Shown in pieces: positions 1 through 7,317 of a stretch of DNA of 15,212 nt. A model generated the notes under the pieces. It was given only the letters and a program-made list of their open reading frames with translations, had not been told where the DNA came from and did no database searches. The position numbers and the translations under genes are program-made. This stretch comes from Parcubacteria group bacterium (GTDB lineage: Bacteria; Patescibacteriota; Minisyncoccia; SW-4-49-11). Each line of letters begins with the position of its first letter. The stretch's first letter is position 1. The stretch is from contig PXDG01000146.1 of the NCBI GenBank assembly GCA_003565105.1, positions 1 through 15,212 on the forward strand, in the 5' to 3' direction.

Positions 1-92
1 AGATGATATTTTGGATTTTGGGTTCCATATTTATAGGAATCAGTGGGTCAATAGTAATTATTCTTAGTAGAAGTAGATTCCAACAAATATGA
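1..92 (+). CDS. C-terminal end of an upstream membrane protein (partial)
   Basis: An open frame enters from the left edge (codons in phase with position 3) and stops at TGA 90-92. The visible 29 or so residues are one hydrophobic stretch (FWILGSIFIGISGSIVIIL) followed by a short basic tail ending SRSRFQQI. That pattern fits a last transmembrane helix with a cytoplasmic tail. The stop codon overlaps the ATG of the following glycosyltransferase as ATGA, which suggests translational coupling and a shared operon. A polysaccharide polymerase or flippase would suit the neighbour, but too little is visible to identify the gene. Confidence 0.55.
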   Translation, partial: MIFWILGSIFIGISGSIVIILSRSRFQQI

Positions 93-1234
93 GTAGGATT
101 GATTTAGCTGTAGATGTTCGAGGAATATATGATGGGTTTAAAGGGGGGATTGGAGAATATACTCAAGAAGTGTTAACAAGAATGAGCTCTTCTAAAGAGT
201 ATACATTACATCCAGTAATATCTGGTAAGCGGGCAAAAATTCAATCAAGGAAGTCTATTGCTGGTCTTAAGCCATATCACCTTGATGTACCGAATAAAGT
301 ACTGAATACCTCCTTGATTTTACGAAAAAAACCATATCTTGATCAGATGATTACCCCCCCAGTTCAAGGTATGTATATGCCGAACTTAAATATTACTTCA
401 TTATCTTCAGACATACCACTGGTCCTTACTGTTCACGATCTTTCTTTTGAAATTTTTCCCGAAGTATTTTCTCGTAAAATGCAATTGTGGCATCGATTGA
501 TTAACCCACAAAAACTACTACAACGGGCTCAAGGTATTATTGCAGATTCAGAATCCACAGCACAGGATATTGTAGATATATATAATATTGCACGAGATAA
601 GATACATATCGCTCATCCAGGTGTGGATGCTATATATTATCCTCAAATGATGTCAGAAAAGCGTAAAACGGAACTAAGAGACAAATATAACCTTCCTAAA
701 AAATTTTTCTTGTACTTAGGTACTGTCGAACCAAGAAAAAATATACGTAGTCTCGTTCGTGCCTTTGAGTCTATTGCCTCAGATTTTTCTGATACAGACC
801 TTGTAATAGCAGGGAAGACAGGCTGGTTAGCCGAACAAAGTACACAAGAAATTCGATCTTCGGCATATCGAGATCGCATACACCGAATTGGATTTGTTGA
901 TGCCATTGATAAACCTGATTTATATAGATTAGCTCATATATTTGTGTACCCATCTTATTATGAAGGTTTTGGATTTCCACCAATCGAAGCTATGGCGTGT
1001 GGAATACCTACAATCACATCTCATACTTCATCTCTTCCAGAGGTGGTAGAAGAGTCTGCTTGGAAGGTTTCTCCATATGATTCAGATGAGTTAGCTTGGT
1101 CAATGAAAGAAATGATGCAGAATAATGATATATATAATAAATATGCGAGAAAAGGCCCAATAAGAGCAAAGAAATTTACATGGGAAGAAACTATTCAAAA
1201 AATAGATGCTGTTTTTCATCGGTGTTTTTTATGA
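89..1234 (+). CDS. Glycosyltransferase, GT4 family (GT-B fold)
   Basis: A 381-aa protein with the layout of a GT4 retaining glycosyltransferase, which transfers a sugar from a nucleotide-sugar donor to a glycan or lipid acceptor at the cytoplasmic face of the membrane. Visible motifs are the N-terminal glycine loop GGIGEYT (residues 19-25), HD in VLTVHDLSF (112-120), the donor-domain opening FLYLGTVEPRKNI (207-219), and the E-x7-E motif EGFGFPPIE with Glu292 and Glu300, followed by AMACGIP. There is no signal peptide or clear membrane helix, as expected for a peripheral enzyme. Length is normal for the family. The start overlaps the upstream stop as ATGA, so it probably ends a surface-polysaccharide gene group. 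Donor and acceptor cannot be told from sequence. The tuf promoter begins seven bases after its stop, with no terminator hairpin between. Confidence 0.88.
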   Translation: MSRIDLAVDVRGIYDGFKGGIGEYTQEVLTRMSSSKEYTLHPVISGKRAKIQSRKSIAGLKPYHLDVPNKVLNTSLILRKKPYLDQMITPPVQGMYMPNLNITSLSSDIPLVLTVHDLSFEIFPEVFSRKMQLWHRLINPQKLLQRAQGIIADSESTAQDIVDIYNIARDKIHIAHPGVDAIYYPQMMSEKRKTELRDKYNLPKKFFLYLGTVEPRKNIRSLVRAFESIASDFSDTDLVIAGKTGWLAEQSTQEIRSSAYRDRIHRIGFVDAIDKPDLYRLAHIFVYPSYYEGFGFPPIEAMACGIPTITSHTSSLPEVVEESAWKVSPYDSDELAWSMKEMMQNNDIYNKYARKGPIRAKKFTWEETIQKIDAVFHRCFL

Positions 1235-1240
1235 AAATAC

Positions 1241-1269
1241 TTGACGATAGTTCTAAAGTGGTTTACAAT
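1241..1269 (+). promoter_or_regulatory. Promoter for the tuf-S10 operon
   Basis: TTGACG (1241-1246) and TACAAT (1264-1269) each match the sigma-70 consensus at five of six bases and lie exactly 17 bp apart. Transcription would start near 1276, giving a leader of about 87 nt before tuf. The -35 box begins seven bases after the glycosyltransferase stop codon, so this is where ribosomal transcription starts anew. Confidence 0.82.
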
Positions 1270-1275
1270 GTGGAA

Positions 1276-1362
1276 CAGTTAGCTTCCTCGGAATCCTCTG
1301 CTTAGAGGTGGTTGGAGAAGCCGAACTTAAGCCATGAAATATAAGTAGTAAGTATAACGTAT
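1276..1362 (+). promoter_or_regulatory. Structured 5' leader of tuf, possible regulatory RNA
   Basis: The untranslated leader contains a hairpin CCTCT-GCTT-AGAGG (1295-1308). It is enclosed by GCTTC (1282-1286) pairing with GAAGC (1317-1321). A competing arrangement pairs TCGG (1288-1291) with CCGA (1321-1324) and GCTT (1282-1285) with AAGC (1329-1332), and it excludes the first enclosing stem. The sequence AAGCC occurs twice (1318-1322 and 1329-1333), which makes the two pairings exchangeable. There is no U-tract after either form, so attenuation by intrinsic termination is not indicated. Control of translation, or binding by a ribosomal protein, is possible but inferred. No known leader family is recognised. 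Confidence 0.4.
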
Positions 1363-2559
1363 ATGGCCATAGGAAAATATGAAAGAACAAAACCCCACGT
1401 AAACGTGGGAACCATCGGTCACGTTGACCATGGAAAGACTACTCTTACAGCTGCTTTGCTTAACGTTCTTCATCTCAAAGGGAACGTAGTAACACAAAAA
1501 GCTGTTAGTGAAATCGACGCCGCACCAGAAGAGAAAGCTCGAGGAATTACCATTTCCGTAGCGCACGTTGAATACGAATCTGATACTCGACATTATGCTC
1601 ACATTGATTGTCCAGGGCACGCCGACTATATCAAGAATATGATCACAGGTGCAGCTCAAATGGATGGAGCTATCTTAGTAGTATCTGCTGCAGATGGACC
1701 AATGCCTCAAACTAGAGAGCACATCCTTCTTGCAAAGCAAATTGGAGTACCTCAAATCGTCGTCTTCTTGAACAAAGTTGATATGGTTGATGATGAGGAA
1801 CTTGTTGAGTTGGTAGATGCGGAAGTACGAGAACTACTTTCACAATATGACTTTGACGGAGATAATGCTACTATTGTACGAGGATCAGCCTTGAAAGCGG
1901 TAGAAGCAAGTAGTGTTGATGATGCTGCCTGTGCTCCTATCCTTGAATTAGTAGAAGCGCTTGACAGTGCTATTCCTGAGCCAAAACGAGAAGTAGACCA
2001 ACCATTCCTTATGCCAGTAGAAGATATTTTCTCTATTGAAGGACGTGGAACTGTGGTTACTGGAAGAATTGAAAAGGGAATTGTAAAAGTATCTGAGGAA
2101 ATCGAAATCGTTGGAATTCGACCTACTCAAAAAACTGTGGTTACTGGAGTTGAGATGTTCCAAAAGACTCTTGATGAAGGTATGGCAGGAGACAATGTCG
2201 GTCTTCTTCTCCGAGGAATCAAAAAAGACGATGTTGAACGAGGACAAGTTCTTGCAAAACCAGGATCTATTACTCCTCACACTGAATTCGAAGCTGAGGT
2301 ATATGTTCTTACCAAAGAGGAAGGTGGGCGACACACTCCATTTGTATCAGGATATAAACCACAGTTCTACATTCGAACAACTGACGTAACTGGAGAAATC
2401 ACTCTTCCATCTGGAACTGAGTTGGTGATGCCTGGTGACACTGTTACCGTTACTGTTAAGTTGGTAGCTCCTATTGCCCTTTCTGATCAACAGCGATTCG
2501 CTATTCGAGAAGGAGGACATACTGTTGGAGCCGGTGTTGTGACCAAAGTTGTAAAGTAG
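1363..2559 (+). CDS. tuf: Elongation factor Tu
   Basis: EF-Tu is the GTPase that carries aminoacyl-tRNA to the ribosomal A site. The 398-aa product has the G1 loop GHVDHGKT (19-26), switch I RGITI (60-64), DCPGH (82-86) with the catalytic His86, NKVD (137-140) and GSALKA (174-179), followed by both beta-barrel domains and the usual C-terminal end near GGHTVGAGVV. Length matches the family (394 aa in E. coli). ATG at 1363 gives the conventional N-terminus. No Shine-Dalgarno is present, and the base before the start is T. The gene heads the operon behind its own promoter. The usual upstream str genes rpsL, rpsG and fusA are absent, with a glycosyltransferase there instead. Arginine is CGA in 12 of 16 codons. 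The gap to rpsJ is 12 nt. Confidence 0.98.
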   Translation: MAIGKYERTKPHVNVGTIGHVDHGKTTLTAALLNVLHLKGNVVTQKAVSEIDAAPEEKARGITISVAHVEYESDTRHYAHIDCPGHADYIKNMITGAAQMDGAILVVSAADGPMPQTREHILLAKQIGVPQIVVFLNKVDMVDDEELVELVDAEVRELLSQYDFDGDNATIVRGSALKAVEASSVDDAACAPILELVEALDSAIPEPKREVDQPFLMPVEDIFSIEGRGTVVTGRIEKGIVKVSEEIEIVGIRPTQKTVVTGVEMFQKTLDEGMAGDNVGLLLRGIKKDDVERGQVLAKPGSITPHTEFEAEVYVLTKEEGGRHTPFVSGYKPQFYIRTTDVTGEITLPSGTELVMPGDTVTVTVKLVAPIALSDQQRFAIREGGHTVGAGVVTKVVK

Positions 2560-2571
2560 TCTAACCCCATT

Positions 2572-2904
2572 ATGGCAACAAGAAAAGAAGAGTCAAAAGC
2601 TCGAATTCGTATCAAGATCAAAGCATATGATCACAAGTTGGCTGATCAATCAGCTGCACAGATCGTTAATACTGTAATGAAGTTTGGCGCAGATGCAGTT
2701 GGGCCAATCCCGTTGCCTACTGATGTACGAAAGTATACCGTTCTACGGTCTACTTTCGTACATAAAGACTCTCGAGATCAATTCGAGATGAGAGTCCATA
2801 AGCGACTGATTGATATTGCAGAACCTGGATCAAAAGTGATTGATGCGTTAATGAACCTCAATCTCCCTGTAGGAGTTGATGTATCAATAAAATATTTGAA
2901 TTAA
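2572..2904 (+). CDS. rpsJ: 30S ribosomal protein S10 (NusE)
   Basis: S10 sits in the head of the small subunit and, as NusE, also joins the NusB antitermination complex. The 110-aa product is slightly longer than E. coli S10 (103 aa), with a few extra charged residues at the N-terminus (MATRKEESK). Diagnostic segments are IRIKIKAYDHKL (12-23), VGPIPLPT on the extended loop, and SRDQFEMRVHKRLIDI near the C-terminus. It follows tuf by 12 nt and precedes rplC by 28 nt, the standard str-S10 junction. The start ATG has no Shine-Dalgarno and is preceded by CCCCATT. Confidence 0.97.
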   Translation: MATRKEESKARIRIKIKAYDHKLADQSAAQIVNTVMKFGADAVGPIPLPTDVRKYTVLRSTFVHKDSRDQFEMRVHKRLIDIAEPGSKVIDALMNLNLPVGVDVSIKYLN

Positions 2905-2932
2905 TTTAGAGACTAAGGATTAGAGAGCATAT

Positions 2933-3517
2933 ATGAAATTTTCATTTGCACAGAAATTAGAAATGAGTCAAGTCTTTAGTGATGAAGGCCGAGTGGTTCC
3001 TGTCACAAAAATCAAGTTGTTTGATGATGTGCGTGTGACTGCTCTCTTTTCTGACAAAGACCCTCAAAAGTACACTGCAGTTCAATTAGGAGCTCAGTTT
3101 ACTAAAAAAATTAATGATACTGAACGACCTCGAATAATTCGAGAATTTCGAGTATCTAAGCTTCCTGAGCTGACTGTAGGTGATTCGCTTACCATTGAAC
3201 AGTTTAATGTTGGAGATAAAATTGTGATCCAAGGTGAAGCCAAGGGAAAAGGCTTTGCTGGTGTTGTGAAACGACATGGATTTCATGGGGCTGATGCAAC
3301 TCATGGAACTAAGCACGTAGAGCGAGCCGGAGGATCTATTGGATCTGGATTTCCTCAGCATGTATTGAAAGGTCGAAAAATGCCGGGGAGAGATGGTAAT
3401 GCAACTCTCACTCTCAAGAACATTGAAGTGGTTGAAATTGATCCAGACAACAATGTTCTGATGGTCAAGGGCCCAATGCCAGGTGCGCGAGGAACATTCC
3501 TCAAAATAGTAGGATAA
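2933..3517 (+). CDS. rplC: 50S ribosomal protein L3
   Basis: L3 is an early-assembly 23S rRNA-binding protein that reaches towards the peptidyl-transferase centre. The 194-aa product is shorter than E. coli L3 (209 aa). The central VVKRHGFHGADATHGTKH and the loop GGSIGSGFPQHVLKG followed by RKMPGRDGN are the family signature. The opening FSFAQKLEMSQVFSDEGRVV corresponds to the usual GxKxGMTxxF motif, but with Glu in place of the conserved Gly before Met, a modest divergence. It lies in the standard S10-L3-L4 order, 16 nt before rplD. The start codon is preceded by CATAT and lacks a clear Shine-Dalgarno. Confidence 0.96.
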   Translation: MKFSFAQKLEMSQVFSDEGRVVPVTKIKLFDDVRVTALFSDKDPQKYTAVQLGAQFTKKINDTERPRIIREFRVSKLPELTVGDSLTIEQFNVGDKIVIQGEAKGKGFAGVVKRHGFHGADATHGTKHVERAGGSIGSGFPQHVLKGRKMPGRDGNATLTLKNIEVVEIDPDNNVLMVKGPMPGARGTFLKIVG

Positions 3518-3533
3518 GGTTAGACGGTGTATT

Positions 3534-4166
3534 ATGAAATATGATGTATTAACTCTCCAAGGAGAAAAGAAAGAAACGTACGAATTACCGGACTATATCT
3601 TCGACGTTGAGGTAAATAAGGATCTTGTTCACCAAGCCCTACGCGCAATAGTGTTGAATCGTATCCAACCCGTAGCTCATACCAAAGATCGGTCAGAGCG
3701 AAGAGGTGGGGGACGAAAACCTTGGAAGCAAAAAGGAACAGGTCGTGCTCGGCATGGATCTTCTCGATCCCCAATTTGGAGAAAAGGAGGAGTAACTTTT
3801 GGACCTTCTAAGGACGCAAATCCAGGAGTTTCAATCAACAAGAAAATGAAGCGAAAAGCACTCTTTATGGTACTTTCTTCTATTGTATCAAGTAATGAGT
3901 TGTATTTGGTTGATGAAATTGTTATGACAGATTTCAAAACTCGTCAAGCATATGAGTTGCTGAAAAATGTAGCCAAGGTTACGGATAAGAAGACTCTTAT
4001 CATTCTTCCAGAGCGAAATATGTTTGTAGAAAAGTCATTTGCAAATCTTTCAAATGTTTCTATTCTTCTAGCTGACTCACTTAATGTTGAAGATGTAATG
4101 AAATGTGATATAATGATAACCTCAGTGCAATCAATTGATGTTATCAAGGAAACCTACAAAGTATAG
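3534..4166 (+). CDS. rplD: 50S ribosomal protein L4
   Basis: L4 binds 23S rRNA domain I and lines the exit tunnel with an extended loop. In enterobacteria it also represses the S10 operon through its leader. The 210-aa product (201 in E. coli) carries the hallmark loop near residues 57-90, with RRGGGRKPWKQKGTGRARHG followed by SSRSPIWRKGGVTFGP. The C-terminal Rossmann-like half is present and complete. rplW follows after 4 nt. Because L4 is the classical autoregulator of this operon, the structured leader ahead of tuf is a natural candidate target here, although nothing in the sequence proves it. Confidence 0.96.
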   Translation: MKYDVLTLQGEKKETYELPDYIFDVEVNKDLVHQALRAIVLNRIQPVAHTKDRSERRGGGRKPWKQKGTGRARHGSSRSPIWRKGGVTFGPSKDANPGVSINKKMKRKALFMVLSSIVSSNELYLVDEIVMTDFKTRQAYELLKNVAKVTDKKTLIILPERNMFVEKSFANLSNVSILLADSLNVEDVMKCDIMITSVQSIDVIKETYKV

Positions 4167-4170
4167 TTTT

Positions 4171-4509
4171 ATGAGTACAGACGTAAAGAACTCACCACAA
4201 AATACCCCTACAGAAGAGTCTTCTGTAAATCACAATGCTGGATCGTATCAAGCTGTTAAGGCTCCAGTTATCACAGAGAAAACGTATAGATTGTCTCAAA
4301 AGAATCAATACACCTTTTCTGTCGATAAAGACGCTAACAAAGTTGAGATTAAAAAAGCAGTTGAAAGCCTTTACAATGTAAAGGTGTCTCGAGTGCGGGT
4401 GATCCGGATGAAACCAGAGCGAACCTTCGTGAGGGGAATTCAAGGAACAATTGCAGGGTATAAAAAAGCAGTTGTGACATTACAAGAAGGATTTAGTATC
4501 AATATTTAG
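4171..4509 (+). CDS. rplW: 50S ribosomal protein L23
   Basis: L23 lies at the exit-tunnel mouth and docks trigger factor and SRP. ATG 4171, four bases after the rplD stop, is chosen over TTG 4135 and ATG 4138. Those lie inside rplD, while 4171 fits the operon spacing and has the T at -1 seen at nearly all starts here. The 112-aa product starts with about 27 polar, probably disordered residues (MSTDVKNSPQNTPTEESS and onward). The conserved core APVITEKTYRL follows, then YTFSVDKDANKVEIKKAVESL and the RVRVIRMKPE region. The extension accounts for the excess over E. coli L23 (100 aa). rplB follows after 5 nt. Confidence 0.93.
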   Translation: MSTDVKNSPQNTPTEESSVNHNAGSYQAVKAPVITEKTYRLSQKNQYTFSVDKDANKVEIKKAVESLYNVKVSRVRVIRMKPERTFVRGIQGTIAGYKKAVVTLQEGFSINI

Positions 4510-4514
4510 GGATT

Positions 4515-5348
4515 ATGATTAAAAAGCGTAGACCAATTACACCAGGGACTCGGAAAAGCTCCGTTGTTGACTATAAAAAAGTCATCAGCAAGACAGAACC
4601 TGAAAAGGCTCTTGTTGTTCCGTTGAAGAAAAAATCAGGACGGAATTCACGAGGAGTGATAACTGTTCGACATCATGGAGGACGAAATAAGCGGATGTAT
4701 CGATTAGTTGATTTCAAGCAAAAGAGACTTGATGTTCAAGCAACGGTAAAAGCTATTGAATATGATCCCAATCGATCAGCCTTCATTGCATTGATTACAT
4801 ATGACGATGGAGTTAAATCCTATATTCTTGCCCCAGGAAAGTTGGAAGTGGGACAAAAACTTCAGTTTGCACCACAGGCTCCACTTTCCATTGGAAACCG
4901 AATGATGATCCAACATATCCCAGTTGGAACAGCGGTTTATAATATTGAACTTTTCCCTGGTAAAGGTGGTCAAATTATCAGATCTGCAGGAAGTTTCGGT
5001 CAAGTTCTTGCTGTAGAGGATAACTATGCTTTAGTCAAGCTTCCTTCCTCAGAAGTTCGCAAAGTACACAAAACAGTGTATGCAAGTATTGGACGAGTAA
5101 GCAATGAGTCTCATATGCTTGAAAACATTGGGAAAGCTGGAAGAAATCGATGGAGAGGAATTCGACCAACAGTTCGTGGAAGTGCTATGAATCCAGTAGA
5201 TCATCCTCATGGAGGAGGAGAAGGTCGACAACCAATTGGAATGAAGCATCCAAAAACCCCTTGGGGAAAACCTGCTCTTGGAAAGAAGACTCGAAGTAAG
5301 AAGAAGCAGAGCAATAAGTTTATTGTCACCCCTCGAAAGCGTAAGTAA
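4515..5348 (+). CDS. rplB: 50S ribosomal protein L2
   Basis: L2 is needed for subunit joining and sits close to the peptidyl-transferase centre. The 277-aa product is family length (273 in E. coli). It contains the RNA-binding VRHHGGRNKRMYR (51-63) and the highly conserved MNPVDHPHGGGEGR (225-238), with His230 matching the functionally important His229 of E. coli. The C-terminus is the usual basic KKTRSKKKQSNKFIV with PRKRK at the end. ATG is preceded by TTAGGGATT, a weak purine run only three to six bases upstream. rpsS follows after 19 nt. Confidence 0.98.
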   Translation: MIKKRRPITPGTRKSSVVDYKKVISKTEPEKALVVPLKKKSGRNSRGVITVRHHGGRNKRMYRLVDFKQKRLDVQATVKAIEYDPNRSAFIALITYDDGVKSYILAPGKLEVGQKLQFAPQAPLSIGNRMMIQHIPVGTAVYNIELFPGKGGQIIRSAGSFGQVLAVEDNYALVKLPSSEVRKVHKTVYASIGRVSNESHMLENIGKAGRNRWRGIRPTVRGSAMNPVDHPHGGGEGRQPIGMKHPKTPWGKPALGKKTRSKKKQSNKFIVTPRKRK

Positions 5349-5367
5349 TTAATAATCAGCGAATATT

Positions 5368-5637
5368 ATGTCAAGAAGTCTTAAGAAAGGCCCATATGTA
5401 GATGAAAAATTATTGAACAAGATTCTTGCTCTTGAGCAAGAGGATCGTACAGTAATTCGTACATGGGCTCGTCACAGTACAATAAGTCCAGAAATGGTAG
5501 GGTATACTATCGCTGTGCATAATGGTCGAACGCACGTTCCTGTATATATTCAGGAAGATATGGTAGGACACAAACTGGGTGAATTTTCTCCAACACGAAA
5601 ATTTCCCGGACATGGTGGAAAAATGAATAAGAAGTAA
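5368..5637 (+). CDS. rpsS: 30S ribosomal protein S19
   Basis: S19 forms a complex with S13 in the small-subunit head and contacts the A-site tRNA and the large subunit. The 89-aa product (92 in E. coli) begins with the canonical MSRSLKKGPYVDEKLL and ends with the conserved block GHKLGEFSPTRKFPGHGG. The middle contains RTWARHSTISPEMVGYTIAV and HNGRTHVPVYI. Nothing is missing. The start has no Shine-Dalgarno (upstream CAGCGAATATT). It lies between rplB and rplV in standard order. Confidence 0.98.
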   Translation: MSRSLKKGPYVDEKLLNKILALEQEDRTVIRTWARHSTISPEMVGYTIAVHNGRTHVPVYIQEDMVGHKLGEFSPTRKFPGHGGKMNKK

Positions 5638-5660
5638 GAGTGATCAATAACAGGTGAAGT

Positions 5661-6134
5661 ATGGAATTTAAGGCAACTCTCAACAATTTACGCATGAGTC
5701 CACGAAAAGTTCGCTTAGTGGCTGATGCAGTTCGAAGAAAACCAGTATCAGATGCTGTGACTATTTTGGAGAACGTTAATAAGAAAGCTTCCGTCCCAGT
5801 ACGCAAGCTCATTCAGTCAGCAGTAGCAAATGCTAAAAATACTGAAGGTGTCCTTCCAGGTAACCTTATTGTAGAAAAAATTTATGTGGATGGAGGCCCA
5901 ACTCTTCGACGATTTCGACCTCGAGCCTTTGGACGAGCATTTATGATAAGAAAAAGAACATCACGAGTTACGGTAGTGCTTTCCTCAGTTTCCGCTCCAA
6001 CGAAGAAAAAAGTAGCAGCAAAGAAAAAATCTGTCAAATCTAAGACTGATACCTCTAACGCTTCAAAAACTTCACCTAAAAAAGTCACTTCTACCAAAAA
6101 GAAGACATCTTCTTCTACAAAGACTAGTAAGTAA
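5661..6134 (+). CDS. rplV: 50S ribosomal protein L22 with long Lys/Ser/Thr tail
   Basis: L22 binds all 23S domains and narrows the exit tunnel with a beta-hairpin. Residues 1-111 are a full L22: RMSPRKVRLVADAVR (11-25), AVANAKN (54-60), and the hairpin FRPRAFGRAFMIRKRTSRVT (85-104). Residues 112-157 are a low-complexity tail rich in Lys, Ser and Thr (16 lysines in 46 residues) with AAKKK and KKVTSTKKK type repeats, making the protein 157 aa against 110 in E. coli. The tail resembles basic tails seen on some other bacterial nucleic-acid-binding proteins and probably stays disordered until it meets rRNA. This gene has one of the few Shine-Dalgarno-like sequences here, AGGTGA ahead of AGTATG. 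Confidence 0.96.
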   Translation: MEFKATLNNLRMSPRKVRLVADAVRRKPVSDAVTILENVNKKASVPVRKLIQSAVANAKNTEGVLPGNLIVEKIYVDGGPTLRRFRPRAFGRAFMIRKRTSRVTVVLSSVSAPTKKKVAAKKKSVKSKTDTSNASKTSPKKVTSTKKKTSSSTKTSK

Positions 6135-6148
6135 TCTATAATATAGCT

Positions 6149-6796
6149 ATGGGAAATAAGATTCAACCAAATCTTCACCGAATCGGAGTTACGAAAGGCT
6201 GGACCTCTCGTTGGTTTGGTGATAAGAAAACAATGAAGCAGAATCTTCAACAAGATGACGAAATTCGAACATTTTTAACTAAAAAACTGCCAAAATCTGG
6301 AATTAGCAGTATCGACATTGAGCGCCACCCTCGATTGATAAACGTCATTATTCATACTTCTCGAGCGGGAATGATTATTGGACGAGGAGGATCTGGAGTT
6401 GAATCTTTAAAATCTTCTCTTAAAAAGATTATTGGAAACCAAATTGATTTGCGGTTGACTGTAGAAGAAGTGAAAAAACCACAAGAAAATGCAGCTATTA
6501 TAGCAGAAGGTATTGCAGAGCAACTCGAAAAGAGAATCCCATTTCGTCGAGTTCTTAAGCAAACTGCAGAGAATGTTTCAGAGTCGTATAACATCAAAGG
6601 AGTGAAGATTATGTTAGGAGGACGTCTTGATGGAGCAGAAATGTCTCGTACCGAGTACATTATTAAAGGAAAAATTCCTTTGACAACACTTCGATCAGAT
6701 ATTGATTATTCTCAAAAGATTGCATATACCAAGTACGGAACCGTAGGGGTAAAAGTGTGGATCTATAAAGGAGACGTATTCCGGAATCAAAAGTAG
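6149..6796 (+). CDS. rpsC: 30S ribosomal protein S3
   Basis: S3 lies at the mRNA entry site and takes part in mRNA unwinding. The 215-aa product (233 in E. coli; the shortfall is at the C-terminus) begins MGNKIQPNLHRIGVTKGWTS, close to the family norm. The KH type II domain (about 62-110) carries the GxxG loop in MIIGRGGSGVE (75-85). The C-terminal domain has AENVSESYNIKGVKIMLGGR and the conserved LGGRLDGAEMSRTE stretch. TATAAT at 6137-6142 lies just upstream but has no partner -35 box. rplP follows after 26 nt. Confidence 0.97.
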   Translation: MGNKIQPNLHRIGVTKGWTSRWFGDKKTMKQNLQQDDEIRTFLTKKLPKSGISSIDIERHPRLINVIIHTSRAGMIIGRGGSGVESLKSSLKKIIGNQIDLRLTVEEVKKPQENAAIIAEGIAEQLEKRIPFRRVLKQTAENVSESYNIKGVKIMLGGRLDGAEMSRTEYIIKGKIPLTTLRSDIDYSQKIAYTKYGTVGVKVWIYKGDVFRNQK

Positions 6797-6822
6797 TACA
6801 TATTTAAGATAAGAATACCATC

Positions 6823-7242
6823 ATGTTATTAGCCCCACGCAAGACGAAACATCGGAAAGCCCATAAAGGGAAACCATCAGATAAACTTCCAGTAGCTACT
6901 CGAGGTACAGAACTTTCTTTCGGAAGTTATGGAATCCGGGCTATGGAAGCTAAATGGATTACTGCACGACAAATTGAAGCTGCAAGACGAGCAATTAGTC
7001 GATATACCTCTCGAGGAGGTAAAGTTTGGATTCGTGTATTTCCACACAAACCTGTAACTGCGAAAAGTGCAGAAGTAGGAATGGGAAAAGGAAAAGGAGC
7101 TGTTGATCACTATATTGTTAACCTTCGACCTGGAAAAATTCTTTTCGAAATAGAAGGTGTAAGTGAAGAAATAGCTCGAGAAGCTCTTCGACGAGCAGGA
7201 TCAAAACTCCCTATAAAAACCCGATTTGTCACCAAAGACTAA
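6823..7242 (+). CDS. rplP: 50S ribosomal protein L16
   Basis: L16 organises the tRNA-binding site of the large subunit. The 139-aa product (136 in E. coli) has the standard start MLLAPRKTKHRKAHKG, the segment FGSYGIRAMEAKWITARQIE (33-52), KVWIRVFPHKPVTAK, and the signature MGKGKGAVDHYI. Its start is the only one in the window not preceded by T (it has C at -1). It is the last gene before a 110-nt gap that carries an internal promoter, so it probably closes the first transcriptional segment. Confidence 0.97.
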   Translation: MLLAPRKTKHRKAHKGKPSDKLPVATRGTELSFGSYGIRAMEAKWITARQIEAARRAISRYTSRGGKVWIRVFPHKPVTAKSAEVGMGKGKGAVDHYIVNLRPGKILFEIEGVSEEIAREALRRAGSKLPIKTRFVTKD

Positions 7243-7281
7243 TTATATCTGTATAATCTAGACTAAAAGTGCTTACACACC

Positions 7282-7310
7282 TTGACTTGTTGCGGATTAT
7301 ACGATATACT
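7282..7310 (+). promoter_or_regulatory. Internal promoter between rplP and rpmC
   Basis: TTGACT (7282-7287) and TATACT (7305-7310) each match the sigma-70 consensus at five of six positions and are 17 bp apart. The transcription start is expected at about 7316-7318, which coincides with an ATG at 7318. It lies in the 110-nt gap after rplP, one of the longest gaps in the window. A separate TATAAT at 7252-7257 in the same gap has no properly spaced -35. Confidence 0.8.
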
Positions 7311-7317
7311 CAGATCT

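Noticed and set aside
1270..1340. tRNA-like gene in the tuf leader
   Set aside because: The stems do not make a cloverleaf; there is no T-loop GTTCGAATC sequence and no acceptor stem.
1334..1348. Four-codon frame MKYK in the tuf leader
   Set aside because: It ends 14 bases before the tuf start, has no overlap and no T at -1, and such short frames are common by chance.
1948..2334. Antisense open frame opposite tuf, and similar antisense frames opposite other ribosomal genes
   Set aside because: Their sequences are Ser/Phe/Asn-rich low-complexity reflections of the sense codons (for example TTC and TCG opposite GAA and CGA), with no promoter or family match.
2111..2389. Alternative-frame protein inside tuf
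   Set aside because: It is fully contained in a highly conserved gene, has no family resemblance, and is explained by codon bias of tuf.
4135..4170. Longer rplW beginning at TTG 4135 or ATG 4138
   Set aside because: It would overlap rplD and add residues not like L23. ATG 4171 is four bases after the rplD stop and has the usual T at -1.
6137..6142. TATAAT just before rpsC, which would give a leaderless rpsC transcript
   Set aside because: No -35-like sequence at 16-18 bp upstream (TTCTAC region) and no TGn extension, so it is probably chance in an AT-rich gap.
7242..7257. Inverted repeat ATTATA-TCTG-TATAAT after rplP as a terminator, or its TATAAT as a promoter
   Set aside because: The stem is only six A-T pairs with no U-tract, and the nearest TTGTCA is 20 bp away, too far for a good promoter.
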